Below the pieces are notes generated by a model that saw only the letters and a program-made list of their open reading frames with translations, was not told where the DNA came from and searched no databases. A DNA stretch of 64,000 bases from the NCBI GenBank assembly GCA_963457665.1, contig OY735228.1, positions 4,765,971 through 4,829,970 on the forward strand, written 5' to 3'. Positions 33,105 through 45,529 of this stretch are shown here, in pieces; the first letter of the stretch is position 1, and the number at the start of each line of letters is the position of its first letter. A program made the position numbers and the translations under genes. This DNA is from Thysanoteuthis rhombus (Eukaryota; Mollusca; Cephalopoda; Oegopsida; Thysanoteuthidae).

Positions 33105-33615
33105 CTTTTTCATTCTGCAAATAATTATACTGCAATTTGTACGATATTTTTCGTTTTTTTCTGTTTTTTTTGTTTTTGTTTTTCTTGGAATTATACCTCA
33201 TTTTTTTAACATTTTAACAGGGATCAACTTGGAAACCTAATTGAAAATAAATAGTTTTATTTGGGAAATAAATGTCAAATCCTCTCAAAAATTGTATACC
33301 TAATGTTGCAAGCTTTGAACAGGGTCTGTTCTTTTTTTCTCTTTTTGGTCCTGCACAAGTTGCAAACAAATTAAAAGGGACATTGGTGGAGGGCCAACAG
33401 GACATTTCTCCCTTCCCTGGATCAGCTCGAAAGAGACAGATTTTGAAAGTTGAGACTTTATAGGGGCCCAGAATCAAGGGTTTACAATGAACAGTGACAG
33501 CTTAAGTACTCACTAGTCCCTCTGAAGACATTTCCCCCTTTTTTGTGCGTACCCCAGGAAAAGTGGTAGTGGGTGCCCATGGATATATTTTTACATTGAT
33601 GCCATCTCAAAAAAT
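33105..33615. other. No gene seen
   Basis: T-rich stretch ending in a splice-acceptor-like AACATTTTAACAG (near 33221), but no coding exon follows. Frames 33214-33477 have no known domain. Confidence 0.4.
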
Positions 33616-33619
33616 ATAT

Positions 33620-33800
33620 TCGTGTTAATTTGACGACCAAAAAGGGCTAAATAGAACTGAATTTGAAAGAGATACAAAAAAAAAACCAAAAAACGCCAAG
33701 ATGGCCATAACACCCCAAAAGATGCTAAAAAAGGTTGAAAACACGCTAAAAAACAGCAGTAATGTTCAAGCACGCATTTGCTAAATTAACGCTTTTTCAA
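33620..33800 (+). repeat. Dispersed repeat family F, copy 1
   Basis: AATGTTCAAGCACGC, TGCTAAATTAACGCTTTTT and multiple ACGC/AAAA words match the reverse complement of 58480-58720. Confidence 0.4.
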
Positions 33801-33973
33801 GTTCATGATAGTTTTAATTTTCTCTTCCAGAAAAAAACAAGGGTCAGCAATTGTTGAGGAAATGGACAATATTAGCCATCATGCAATGGAATAGAACATT
33901 TCTCAACCGTACTCTATAAAGAGATAACCTTCCTAAGTGTTACCACCATATTAGCTTATAAGTCCCTGATAAT

Positions 33974-34160
33974 ACAGTGAAGCCTCGTTAAAACGAACTA
34001 ATGGGTGTCTGTTTAAGCCAATTATCGAGGGGTTAATCTTTTATATGATGTTGGAAGTTATATACACTGAACAATGATGCATCATATAACCGTATAAAAC
34101 ATACATATTATGTAATTATTTAGATATGACGAGGTTAATTAGTTGAGGTTTAATTAATTA
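33974..34160 (+). mobile_element. pogo-like MITE
   Basis: It starts TACAGTGAAGCCTCGTTAAA, a good match to pogo/Tigger-type ends (CAGT...CTCGTT), with a TA at the junction. An inner GACGAGGTTAATTAGTTGAG block could be the partner end. Confidence 0.55.
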
Positions 34161-34164
34161 AGAT

Positions 34165-36910
34165 CTGTCTCCTCTGGAAATCCCTGATAGAAACCATTAT
34201 AAGTTCGTTTACTTCTAAATGGGGAGAGGTAATTGTAATAGTAATTTAGAAGTAGTTCTGTTAAGATACTATGATGCCTATGATCTTTCGTTCGGTCAGG
34301 CAGAACCATCGGGTGCTGGAGGCAGTATCAACCCTGCTAAGTGAAAGAGATTATTTTGATGGCTCTTTCTCTTTCGTGGGGTAATAAAAGAGATAACCCA
34401 CAACATCACAATTCGCTCGTGAAGGGATTTGAGGAAGAAAACAAATCTCTAACAAGAGAAAATTTTAAGAAATAACATGTCACATTATCTGGCTATGAAA
34501 AGTTTCAAAGAAAGAACACATTTTCCCATTTTGTCTCCATTCTTCTTAGATGAAATATCATAAATCCTTATTATTTCTTAAATTGTGATGACAATCACTT
34601 TCTCGACTCAGATTTCGTCCGTTTCATCGGGTATCTGGCTGAACGGGGTCTGTGCTAGAGAGGGTTTACTGTAAAGCATCAGAAGACTGCATGATGAGTA
34701 ATATCAATTTGTCCTCCTTCTCCTTCAAAGATGAGTATAGAAGGAACGTCATTCTAGTGCTACTGTATGGACAGCCAAAATAGTCATAGGAGAGTGGTTC
34801 CTCCAAGTACTGAATCACGTATTCTATTCTCCGTTAAACGTTTGTCCATTCCAGTGACGAAATATTTTGTCAAGATACAGTATTTATAACACATTGAGTG
34901 TATGTGCGTACATGAACTGTAATGACAGGCAAAACTAAATTAAACTAACATATCTGTTAATAAAGTCATTGGTTACTTATTGTTATCTGACTACATTCCT
35001 ATGAACTCCCACTACACCAACTTGATTTTTAGACTTCAGACAAAGAGGAGGGTAGTAATTACAGTTATGGTTATGGTTGTGTCCATTTGCTTCCATTTAA
35101 GCAAGAGCACCCTCTTCTATTCTTACATTGCAAGAGTTGATTGGGAGGAAGACATAGAAAGTTGAGTCACTCTTGATCCCATTCAACCATAAGCATCCTC
35201 TTCCATTTTACCCTTGTCCATTACATTGCATTGGTGAATGGGGAGAAAGAGAGAAAGAGAAGAGAGATGATGAAAGATATTAGTGTAATAAATAATAATC
35301 AGAATGCGTTGTATATATAAACAAACAGTAAAATAGTATAATGTTTCGTCTAAAAAAGTCGAAAAATAGATTCCCATTACTAGAGGGTAAAACAGAGATA
35401 ACCTACAGAATCAGATACGAGTGGAGCAGTAAATAAGTACAGATTTGTCCCTAGCTTGATCATCGAGGAATATATGACTGAATTAGTTGAGACGACATCC
35501 CTGAGAGAGGTGGAATTCACTAGGGACTAAACTCGTCGGAAGCAAGTTTTTTTTTTTATCGACGAATTTGTACCGTTTCCTCCTGTGGTCAAGGGGCGTT
35601 CTAATGCACCTTTCAAATCAGCCAGCTGTTCACTGTTAAGTTGCTCACTTGCAGGGTGTCAGGGTTCCATTAATTTGTAATAAAGAATTCCATTTGATTA
35701 CAGTCTTCATTTAGGTTGAAAAGTTGAAGGCTATCTCGGATCTGGCCCTGATTATCTTTGTTTAGGATTCTCGCAAGAAAAATCCATTATTAATTGCTTT
35801 TCTGTCTCAATGCAACATGTTCTTAAAGGACGTGGGTGGTCATGGCACCCCACCGTTGCCTTTCTTTTGTCACCTTAAGCTATTCTTGCTCCTTTACGCT
35901 CTCTGATACTCAGTCTATCTTATATTTACAAACTATGCCATGCCATGATTGTTCTTCAGAGAGATAGGGGAGTGGTTCCTTGTTGCTTTTTCCAGTATTT
36001 TTGTCGGGCCACTATCTCTAGTTAACCGGCTGTTGACTCTTGAAGTCCATCCACTCTTTGATAGGTTTTATTTTTATTCCTTCTGGGTTACTAACCACCC
36101 TCGTCATCCACACCGAAGTGAGATGGGGGTGCCGGTGTAGTAGCCGAGCATCTAATCATAAAACAAGCATTACTGGTTTACATGGTATCAGTAGCAAGCG
36201 AACCTTGACCAAACCCCGTGCCAGCGATTTCCTTGTCTAAAAATAACTTTAATCTGTGCCGAGCAAGGAGAGAAAGACACGTGTTGAAATGCAGGACTGG
36301 GTTCGTTTCTGTGAGTTCATTTGGAATCCATTTCCTCAGTCCCTGACGAGCAGCATTTGTTGGATCACAGAAGCGATAAAAATCCGAAAAAACTTCACTG
36401 AGTCATGTTTTTACAAAAATGATGCAAAATATGTTACCGAAAACTTTGGGGTCAACCTGATATACAATATTCCTACCTCGCCTAAATGAATCACCGTTGT
36501 CCATCCGTGTACCAGAACTAAAAATCTAGAGGATTATTTAAAATCTTCTAAAGAAAAAGATCTTTTTTCTAGAATTCTCTTGAAAATACCAGCACAAGAT
36601 CTGTGTACAAAAGGTTCAAAGTGACCATAGAAATTTTTAAAAAAAGCACTTTTGGGGGGAAAATGGCGACGTTCGGTATACTCATGCAAATGTTTAAGTT
36701 TATTGCCCTAAAAATGTGACCGGGAGCGCCCGGAGACATATACAGACAAGCAAAGAGAGAGGGGAATCTGTAGCTCACTTGGCTGGATGGTCGGGCAGGC
36801 CATTTGGGTGGGCAACGATGATTCGATTGTTGATTAAAAAAAATCAATGTTTAAAGTCAATACATGCATAATTTCTGTAATATAACCTTATCGTAATTGA
36901 TGCTCAGAAG
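34165..36910. other. No gene seen in 2.7 kb
   Basis: The longest stretch without an identified repeat. 36105-36235 shares GGTTTACATGGTATCAGTAG with the reverse strand at about 42075-42100, so a low-copy repeat is present. Frames of 60-92 codons have no domain I recognise. Confidence 0.45.
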
Positions 36911-36929
36911 CTATATATATATATATGTA

Positions 36930-37080
36930 CAAGATTTACTACACAAACACGTTTATGTTCTCACCCTGTTAGGGCCTCTTTGGGCGAATGATTCGGTTTA
37001 CTCTAGAACACTATTTAGGACATTTTATTTCAAGGTGTCTATTTTTTCTAGGGTATAGGATCTTATTCTTATTCCATTAA
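36930..37080 (+). repeat. Dispersed repeat family H, 5' part
   Basis: CTACACAAACACGTTTATGT, GGCCTCTTTGGG, GAATGATTCGGTTTA match 43980-44100. Confidence 0.6.
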
Positions 37081-37096
37081 CATATACATTCTTTTT

Positions 37097-37160
<64 letters not shown>
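37097..37160. repeat. (TA)n microsatellite
   Basis: About 60 bp of TA. Confidence 0.95.
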
Positions 37161-37162
<2 letters not shown>

Positions 37163-37164
<2 letters not shown>

Positions 37165-37435
37165 GGCTGAATCAATAATTCTAAAGCCTGACACGTAATT
37201 ATTAGCTGTATTCTGTTGCGAAATGTTCATTGCATAATATTTGTTCAATGTGAAAAATATCTATCTCTGAGTGCGATGAAAGGGTTTATAATTGGAGAAA
37301 AATATTTGTTATGTGAAATAGATGCCTTTTAATCATTGGTCTGCAAACATTTTGATCTGCTTATTTAATTTGCTTTTTCGTTTTACGCCATTTCGGCAAA
37401 CGAAAAGTTTTTATTGGAACACCCTACTTTCGAAT
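37163..37435. other. No gene seen; weak match to 41413-41450
   Basis: AATAATTCTAAAGCCT resembles GATAATTCTGCAGCCT at 41428, both just after a TA/GT array, which hints at a shared repeat. Otherwise unassigned. Confidence 0.35.
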
Positions 37436-37439
37436 ATTT

Positions 37440-37860
37440 AGGAAAACCTATCATCTCCATTCATGGTAAGTCGAATGTTGGACAAAGGCATTCCCTAACT
37501 CCTTCAATGCCGACCATGACTATGCTAAAATCTGTCAAATCTTAACGGGGGAACATTTCAATCACATTTTTCCATCGTATGTTTGTCTTCAACTGTTTTT
37601 TGCAACCCAATTGTCTAACCTTTTCCCCATTAGTCATCATTCTTTCTTGATATGAAATCAGCCCATCTCCATTTTTGTCACTCAATTACTTCCATGATAT
37701 CTTTTACTAGATCTTCCATCGGATCTTTTTCTATCTTTACCTACCCTATATTCCTAGTATTGCTCTTGCTATTACTCTTTGTGTGGCTTTGAGTTTGTTT
37801 TCAAGTGATTTATCTAGTTTCCGTACTTCACATCCGCTCGTCAGAGCTGATATTATACAT
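37440..37860 (-). mobile_element. RTE-like LINE 3' part, decayed
   Basis: The minus strand encodes ECIISALTSGCEVRKLDKSL, ENKLKATQRVIARAILGI and then, across frame changes, a KWRWA-like region. This aligns with the segment at 6430-6900 and has many stops. Confidence 0.65.
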
Positions 37861-37861
37861 T

Positions 37862-37862
<1 letters not shown>

Positions 37863-37912
<50 letters not shown>
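37863..37912. repeat. (TA)n microsatellite
   Basis: About 50 bp of TA abutting the LINE relic. Confidence 0.95.
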
Positions 37913-37914
<2 letters not shown>

Positions 37915-37921
<7 letters not shown>

Positions 37922-38265
37922 AGAATCAATAAAACCCGTTGCAGCAAAAGAGAACTTAACAACAACTCTTTGAAAGCAACGAGTGAAATTCATCTATTGG
38001 TGTGCCGCGACCCCTCGTCACCCCTCCGATTACTATTTATTCGGCTTTTCTCTTTCCTTCCTACTGTTATGATATGTACTTCCCACACCCTTCATCCTGA
38101 CAACTCAACCCTCCGACTCTTCCACGAGAACCAAACAGAGATGAGGCCCCACTTCTACCCGTTCCGATCCAATGCCTCCCGTCAGAGATGAAACGACCGA
38201 AATTTTATCGAATTAACCACAGGGGAGAAACTTACGGGCATCAAAAATAAACAAAGAATAAAAAG
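37915..38265. other. No gene seen
   Basis: A mixed, slightly GC-richer stretch (37990-38190) carries an open + frame with no known domain. Confidence 0.4.
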
Positions 38266-38266
38266 G

Positions 38267-38267
<1 letters not shown>

Positions 38268-38340
<73 letters not shown>

Positions 38341-38391
38341 TACTCCTATTTACACTTTCAATATCAGTTGTACATTAATGCATACATGCAT

Positions 38392-38422
<31 letters not shown>

Positions 38423-38423
38423 A

Positions 38424-38483
<60 letters not shown>

Positions 38484-38605
38484 CATACATACATGTTGAT
38501 ATAGTATACATATGTATATACATATGAATACATATATGTTGATATAATATATATATATATATTACAACTATTAACATTTTTTGAGTGAGTTATGTATTCA
38601 TACAT

Positions 38606-38645
<40 letters not shown>
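38268..38645. repeat. Cluster of (TA)n, (GT)n and (TACA)n tracts
   Basis: TA 38271-38337, TA/GT 38396-38464, TACA/TA 38470-38560, TA 38610-38645. Confidence 0.9.
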
Positions 38646-38648
<3 letters not shown>

Positions 38649-38985
38649 AGTGTGCATGTGTGTGAGAGAGAGTATTTTATATTCATATTTATACGTAGCT
38701 ATATATATGTATTCATGTATATATGTACATTGTATTACCACCTATTCGTATATATAAATATGTCCATTTGTATTAGTGTGTGTATCTGCACATTTCAACA
38801 TTTATATAAGTATATACATGTAGATATCATCTTACTATTTACATATTCTTCATATGAATTACACACAAATACAGACATACACTCACACGTGCGTTTTTGT
38901 GTACATATTCTTGTTCATCGATTTTTCATATGTGTTTATACAAGCAAGCATACATTGCGCTACTAACACTTTCTAAAAATGAGTT
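38646..38985. other. No gene seen; TA/GT-rich spacer
   Basis: Degenerate TATG/TACA sequence, no recognised element. Confidence 0.5.
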
Positions 38986-38986
38986 G

Positions 38987-39185
38987 ATACGAGGACTGTC
39001 CAAAAATTATCCTGTCCTTTTTAATAACTCGAGAACATGTTGCGCACGCTCGATGCAACCAATCAAATGGGACTTTTCTTAGCATTCTAGAACAGACACT
39101 CTCCTGTGGTGTTACCTGGTCGACATCGTGACACTGTTAAGAAGCTTATGGATTATGTGACCATCATTTTTACATCCGTGGTGTC
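38987..39185 (+). mobile_element. mariner-like 5' end
   Basis: TACGAGGACTGTCCAAAAAT (38988-39007) matches the inverted repeat at the right end of the mariner relic (45156-45181 reversed: TACGAAGTGTGTCCAAAAAG). The rest of the element is replaced by a CT-rich block. Confidence 0.6.
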
Positions 39186-39189
39186 TCGT

Positions 39190-39600
39190 AATTTTTTTTC
39201 TTTCTGGCCTTCGTTCTTTTTCCTTATTCGACTTTCCTTCTTTTTCCTTCTTTGCCTCTTATTTTATTTCATTCCTTCTTTCGGTCTTTTCATTCTTCTT
39301 CTTTTTAGCCTTCGTTTATTGTCCTTCTTTCTCTCATCCTCTTCTCACGTTCTCTACATCTCCCATATTTCGTCTTTTTTTCTTTCTTTCTTTCTTCTTT
39401 TCCTTCCTTTTGCTTAATCCCGACCTTTTTTTCTCTCAGAGATTTCTTCCTCCGTCTTTGCAACGCCCACCCTCTTTTATCATCCGTGATTTCATTCTCT
39501 CTCTCTCTTTCTACTCCCCCAACTTAATTTCCTCTCTCTCTCTCTCTTTCTCTTTCTCTCTCTCTCTCTCTCTTATCAACTGCTCTCTTTCCCTTTCCAA
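39190..39600. repeat. Pyrimidine-rich block with (CT)n
   Basis: C/T-rich for about 400 bp, with (CT)n at about 39530-39572. The LFLLLFSLRLLSFFL-type frame is compositional. Confidence 0.85.
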
Positions 39601-39950
39601 AGATGCAGCTTCTGCAATTTCCCCCGCCATTTTCAAAAAGACCTGCCGTCCATTTTTCGCGCCATTAGCCCAGCAAATCGCGTTAAACAATTGACTCGAG
39701 AGAAAATCGAAAAAAAGAAATCCCTGGAACTACCAAGAGATAAACGGGTTTATCATAGCATGAAATATCCGAACGAGTATCATCATTCTTCTTGTTTCGA
39801 TCAATTCCTCAAAATATTCGGATAAGTATCCCACTATTTGCGTGTGTGCGCCCTTCCATGATACATATATATATATAGCGTGTTATGTATAAACTTATAA
39901 AATATGCGTACACGTGCAAAGATATACATATTTATGTTTACTCATCTTAT
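39601..39950. other. No gene seen
   Basis: TTTTTCGCGCC near 39654 resembles an E2F site, but there is no gene context. Confidence 0.35.
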
Positions 39951-39957
39951 TACACAC

Positions 39958-39961
39958 AACC

Positions 39962-39992
<31 letters not shown>

Positions 39993-40463
39993 TATAATCT
40001 ATAATTAGTGTAAAATCAAAATTACATGTATAAATGTATTTGTGAAGGGGATATATGTGTATGCGTGTAAGTATGTTTGTAGTATTTAAAAAATTTAGGC
40101 TAAATTTAGGCATCAGATTACAATATACATATGCATATATGTATATACATACAAATATGTACATTCTTCCTAGATATACGTATGGGTGTGAGTAAGTATG
40201 CATGTGTAATCGTACATATTTTCCTTTACATATATATTGGATTTGTGATTATATGTACATGTATATACATGTATACGTAGACATATTCATGAATACTTAC
40301 ATAAATGTGAACAGATGTATGTACATATATACATACATACACACATACAAATATATGTATACGTATATACGTACATATGTATATGCTTCATATTCTCTAC
40401 ATGTGCGTACATACTTTATAATCTGCACAAGATCAAAGTTATATGCTTTGATCAATTGATATA

Positions 40464-40555
<92 letters not shown>

Positions 40556-40770
40556 AAAAAGATCAGATATCTGTAGAATTCATGTGCATGTGCTGGTATG
40601 CTTGTTGCGTTGATAATATTTAGGTATATTTTCATAGGCACCATATATATATATGTGTGCGTGTGTGTGTGTGCGTGTGTGCGTGTGTGCATTTTTTCTC
40701 CACATACGTACGGCTGTAGATAAAACTAGCTTATGTATATATTTTAATTATGCGATTATGTATACGCATA
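39958..40770. repeat. TA/TACA/TATG-rich region with (CT)n-(TA)n
   Basis: TA 39963-39989; degenerate TACATA sequence to 40400; CT 40471-40510 then TA 40511-40551; GT 40655-40690. Frames made of Y, I, C, H and T are shadows. Confidence 0.85.
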
Positions 40771-40794
40771 TATATATACACACATATATATGGA

Positions 40795-40888
40795 AAGAGA
40801 GATAAATATCTCCCCTCTCTCACTCTCGCTCTCACTCTCCTCTCTCTCTCTCCCTCTCTCTCTCTCTCTCTTTCTTTCTCTCTCCCTG

Positions 40889-40952
<64 letters not shown>
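40795..40952. repeat. (CT)n then (TA)n compound
   Basis: AGAGATAAATATCTCCCCTC followed by CT tracts is the reverse of the compound block at 7860-8090. TA 40892-40950 follows. Confidence 0.9.
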
Positions 40953-40969
40953 TTTTTCTCTTTTAGTGC

Positions 40970-41105
40970 ATCCCTAGGGCGTCTATAGATGCAATCCAGG
41001 AGTGATTCCTTCTGACAGATTTCCTCCCCTGTGTGCCAAATGATCCGGCCGACTGCATTGAACCGGTAATCAAGAGCCCTGCCTGCAAATGCTTCACCAC
41101 CACAA
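40970..41105 (-). other. Non-repetitive island with open minus frame, unknown
   Basis: About 135 bp between (TA)n and (CT)n. The minus strand is open (MSCGGEAFAGRALDYRFNAV and onward, about 50 codons before the TA array). Composition is normal for coding sequence but no domain is recognised. It may be part of a SINE with microsatellite ends. Confidence 0.2.
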
Positions 41106-41106
41106 C

Positions 41107-41107
<1 letters not shown>

Positions 41108-41159
<52 letters not shown>

Positions 41160-41248
41160 TTTCTCTTTCACTATACCCCTCTCTCTGATAGACATCCCTG
41201 GTTCACTTTTGGTCTTTTGATCTCTTTCTTACTTTACCCTTCCTTTCC

Positions 41249-41295
<47 letters not shown>

Positions 41296-41348
41296 CTTTT
41301 TTCTATTTATGATTATTCTGGTTGATTATATATCAATTTCTTAATGCG

Positions 41349-41410
<62 letters not shown>
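41108..41410. repeat. (CT)n, (TA)n, (GT)n tracts
   Basis: CT 41110-41155, TA 41253-41290, a SINE-B-like TGATTATTCTGGTTGATTAT fragment, then TA 41349-41374 and GT 41375-41411. Confidence 0.9.
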
Positions 41411-41413
<3 letters not shown>

Positions 41414-41601
41414 ATGGCGTAAACCGATAATTCTGCAGCCTAATAATGAAAAAGCCATTCATTTTACTCAACAAATATTTATTTTTTAACGTAACCTCTA
41501 TGCCACAATTGACATGTTTTTTTCTTCCCGCACACGTATGCTTGTTTAAAGATATCTATTCACTGCTCATAGTCTGGCACAAGGGTAACATATTTGTGCA
41601 C

Positions 41602-41870
41602 AGGCTACAAGTGGCGTAACGATTAACTGCATGAAAAATGGATTCATCGAACCGAATCTAGGTTCCGACTCAGACAGTTTGGTTTTCATTTCGTACTAAT
41701 GCCTACGGGAAAAGTATGAATCCAATCCTCCCTCGCCGCAATGAATAAATAGCTGAACAGACTGGACTCTCTCTAGCCCTGGTGTCCGTCTACTTTCAGT
41801 AGGGTAGTAGAGTACACTGTGCTCCGTACCCTTGGTTTACATTCTGTTTAGAAGACAGACAATTCAAACA
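41602..41870 (+). repeat. tRNA-derived SINE family C
   Basis: A box AGTGGCGTAACGATTA (41610-41625), B box AGGTTCCGACTC (41660-41671), core TACTAATGCCTACGGGAAAA (41694-41713). Confidence 0.7.
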
Positions 41871-41874
41871 CAGT

Positions 41875-42290
41875 GCATATTTTTCTATGTGGTTGTCGTC
41901 CTTAGACATTAAAAGCCGCCCAGATTTGTCATCGCCTTTGGAGGATGTTCTGCCCGGTTAAGTATCACTTGTGGTATTACGTAAGACACAGCATTTAAAA
42001 AAATCACCAGAAAGTGGATCATCTAAAACTAACTCCACTTCTTCCAAAATGTCAGGTCAGAGATCACTTCTTGCTACTGATACCATGTAAACCAATTGAA
42101 TCTGTCGCATATTATTTAGGGTCGGGATGAGCATTACTACTTATTTTCCATTACCCTGAGAAATGACATGAATTGTGGGTACTCAGTTAGGCACACTGAT
42201 GATCTAATGGGTAATGGACTGAGATAAAACTGGAATTGACATGGGATATTTAGCTGACAAAAAACTAATCCAGCTAGCGGTGTGTAAAGA
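41875..42290. other. No gene seen; low-copy repeat shared with 36.1 kb
   Basis: GCTACTGATACCATGTAAAC near 42075 is the reverse of the block at 36170. Otherwise unassigned. Confidence 0.4.
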
Positions 42291-42296
42291 CGATAT

Positions 42297-42768
42297 TAAA
42301 AACCTTGGACTACAATTGTCACCCACAGTTTCTTTAGTTTTCAAATTGGTTTGGCTGGCCATGTATGTATGAATCACACAGACCTCATCATAGGAGTTAG
42401 AGGATTGGAAATCTAAAAGTTTATTATTTGTCTAAAAAAACAACCGGTTCCTGTTCGTTTTTGAAAATCCTGCCCCCTGGGTATGTTTTTCAGTTGAGGG
42501 GGTCGATTGAGAATGTAATCTATGCTAAATTGGTCCATTAGTTTGATTCCGGTAGCAATCGTGCTTGTATCTTTTTTTTTTTTTTTCATCCAGACTTTGT
42601 TTAGTGATCACGACCCAACAAAATGCAGCGAGAAGTAAGGAACTTATTCACTGATCATCCCCTTTTTTCCCCAGTTGTTTTAATTGATCATCCTTTACTC
42701 GGCATGTCGGTAAAAGACGTTGGTCACGTGACTATTTCTTTTGGGTGTCTAACCAGACCTGCTTTCCT
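42297..42768 (-). repeat. Dispersed repeat family D, minus-strand copy
   Basis: The reverse complement reads AGGTCTGGTTAGACACC at its start, GGATGATCAATTAA, ATGGACCAATTTAGCATAGA and GACAATTGTAGTCC at its end. The + frame 42623-42898 is a shadow of it. Confidence 0.65.
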
Positions 42769-42769
42769 G

Positions 42770-43477
<708 letters not shown>

Positions 43478-43555
43478 TGTATTGAAGACTATTGCAACAC
43501 TAAAACTTTTTAAAATATTTTTGTGTCACTTCAGTCACTTATTTCCAAATATCAG

Positions 43556-43617
43556 TCTCTCTCTCTCTCTGTCTCTGTCTGTCTGTTTGTCTATCTGTCT
43601 GTCAGTCTGTCCGTCTA

Positions 43618-43672
<55 letters not shown>
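43556..43672. repeat. (CT)n and (CTGT)n microsatellite
   Basis: CT, then CTGT/TCTG, then CT again. Confidence 0.95.
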
Positions 43673-43675
<3 letters not shown>

Positions 43676-43704
43676 TACGTATGTATGAATTATAAATGTG
43701 TTAT

Positions 43705-43906
43705 ATTACTTTGAACAGGTGCAGTAACTTATCGGTCAAAGGTTTGATTCTCGCAGCAGTCTCATTTTCTTCAATTGTTTATTTGATGAACGCTGTCTAG
43801 GCCAAATCATACATTTACCGTGATATAACAGATATCATTTTAGATAGAATTTCAATGAAGTATATCACATTTATCATCATTTCTATCGGATTTCATATCC
43901 ATTTCT

Positions 43907-43970
<64 letters not shown>
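43705..43970 (+). repeat. SINE family B, fullest copy, with (TA)n tail
   Basis: AGGTGCAGTAACTTATCGGTC (A-box position) and AAAGGTTTGATTCTCGCAGC (B-box-like GGTTTGATTC) suggest a tRNA-like head. The body (TTCTTCAATTGTTTATTTGA, ACGCTGTCTAGGCCAAAT, TTTCTATCGGATT) matches 18425-18695 and 21505-21660, and it ends directly in (TA)n (43908-43970). Confidence 0.6.
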
Positions 43971-43973
<3 letters not shown>

Positions 43974-43974
43974 G

Positions 43975-44480
43975 GAATGAGGTTTCGCTACACAAACACG
44001 TTAATGTGTCTACCATGTTTGAGCTCCTTTGGTTGAATGATTTGGTTTATTTAAGATTCCTATCAGATACATTTTTCGGTGGGGTGTCTATTATCCCAGT
44101 TGGTAGAGTCTTTCTTTTATTTTGTTTGTCTTACTTTAGTGGTTGGCTATTGCTTGCTTTATTTTTTGTTTTATTTCACGGGAATGCATGTCTGTTGATG
44201 GTTATGAATTACAAACCAGGGTTTATGGTGTGAGTGTCTTCGTAATCAGTATGTAATTGTTCTATCAGCACATTTGTGGTATGTTTCCTCTCTGAGAGAA
44301 TTCTATTCTCACTTAAATCAATTTCCCAATGTTAAGGTCTCTTTTATATGACCTTAGTAATGTTTAAAGTTGAATGTATCGAGCATTTTATGAAATAAAT
44401 CTATCATAACTCGGATATTTCATTATATCATACTCTATTGTATACCTGATTTGCATTTTATACATATATATATATATATT
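43975..44480 (+). repeat. Dispersed repeat family H, full copy
   Basis: It starts GCTACACAAACACGTTAATG and ends with GAATGTATCGAGCA, ATACCTGATTTGCA and a short (TA)n. The same start and end are at 48178-48492 around an internal deletion; the 5' part recurs at 36930. Confidence 0.65.
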
Positions 44481-44481
44481 C

Positions 44482-45185
44482 CCAAGTTTATCAATGAAAG
44501 ATCTAGAAGCGACATGTGTGTGAGAAATTGTGTTTCAGGTTCGGGAAAACTTTTGGGAGGTTCTTCAATGTCGCAACAGATCAATGAAGAGGATTAGCAA
44601 ATTCTAACACAACACCACGAATGGTACCAACGTTCTGAAACGGGATAAACATCCACCAAAGATGATGCCAAATCTGGATGATCTTTAACATCAATGAAAG
44701 ACAGCCTCATTAAAAAGTTGCCTGCTGTGATACATGGAAATCGTCGCCTGACTGTCGATGGAGTTTACGAAGAGGTAGGGATCCATAAAAAAATTGTACC
44801 ACATGATTTCAAAGAAAGACTGACGATGAATAGTGATATTGCTAAATCTGTCTGCTGACAGATGGACGAATCTTTGGCGAAGCAGAAAAAACTATCGTCT
44901 TTCAGCTACACCCAACTACAGATTTTCCTTCTGCTGACTCTTTCCCGAAAACTGAGATCCCCCTAAAAAAAAAGTCGTCGATTTTAGTTGATAGAAGAGA
45001 TTGAAGATGCACCACGAGACCTGCATACTATCCCAAAAAAATCGAGAACTGAAAAAGCGCTTAGGTGAGGTGAATTGACAGTGAGGGAACCGTTTTGAAG
45101 TACACACATCTCATACGGTGGTACGTACATCATAGAATTTATACTTGAAAAAGTCCGGATTCTTTTTGGACACACTTCGTAAATT
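44482..45185 (+). mobile_element. mariner-like transposon relic
   Basis: DDAKSG (44661-44678) and GNRRLTVDGVYEEVGI (44736-44783) match the N-terminal helix-turn-helix region of mariner transposases (family pattern: D.R.GRP...D.R.T..EIA). The terminal inverted repeat lies at 45153-45181 (GTCCGGATTC...GGACACACTTCGT). Many stops; the catalytic region is not recognisable. Confidence 0.65.
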
Positions 45186-45189
45186 GTTA

Positions 45190-45525
45190 TCAATGACTTA
45201 TATTATTTTATATAAATAAGTGATGTATATCATACCTGTATTGACAAGTACAAAGTAATGTGCGTGTTGAAGAAGCTGCTTTGCGTGCGAGGTAAGTCAT
45301 GATAGAGTGGCTTGAGGAGAGTGAGAGACAGAGAGGAAGGGGATAGGGAGATATACCGGGGGGGGGCTGGCTTTAGCTTTTCTCCCTTCATCCTCCCCCC
45401 CCCCCGCCTGCCACCAGCTCCTCTACGTTGTCGTATACTATTCACTTCCAACCCTGTCTTCATTTCAGTGTCTGAATTATGATTTATGTTTGGGTTATCT
45501 TGGTTGGACATGTCACAGGCAGGAC
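45190..45525. other. No gene seen
   Basis: Short G- and C-runs near 45358-45366 and 45396-45405; otherwise unassigned. Confidence 0.5.
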
Positions 45526-45529
45526 GACG

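Noticed and set aside
33209-33463. Possible exon after a splice-acceptor-like AACATTTTAACAG
   Set aside because: The frame after the site closes early; the later frame (MSNPLKNCIPNVASFEQ) lacks an acceptor, a donor and a known domain.
39650-39665. E2F-like TTTTTCGCGCC
   Set aside because: Single short match without promoter context.
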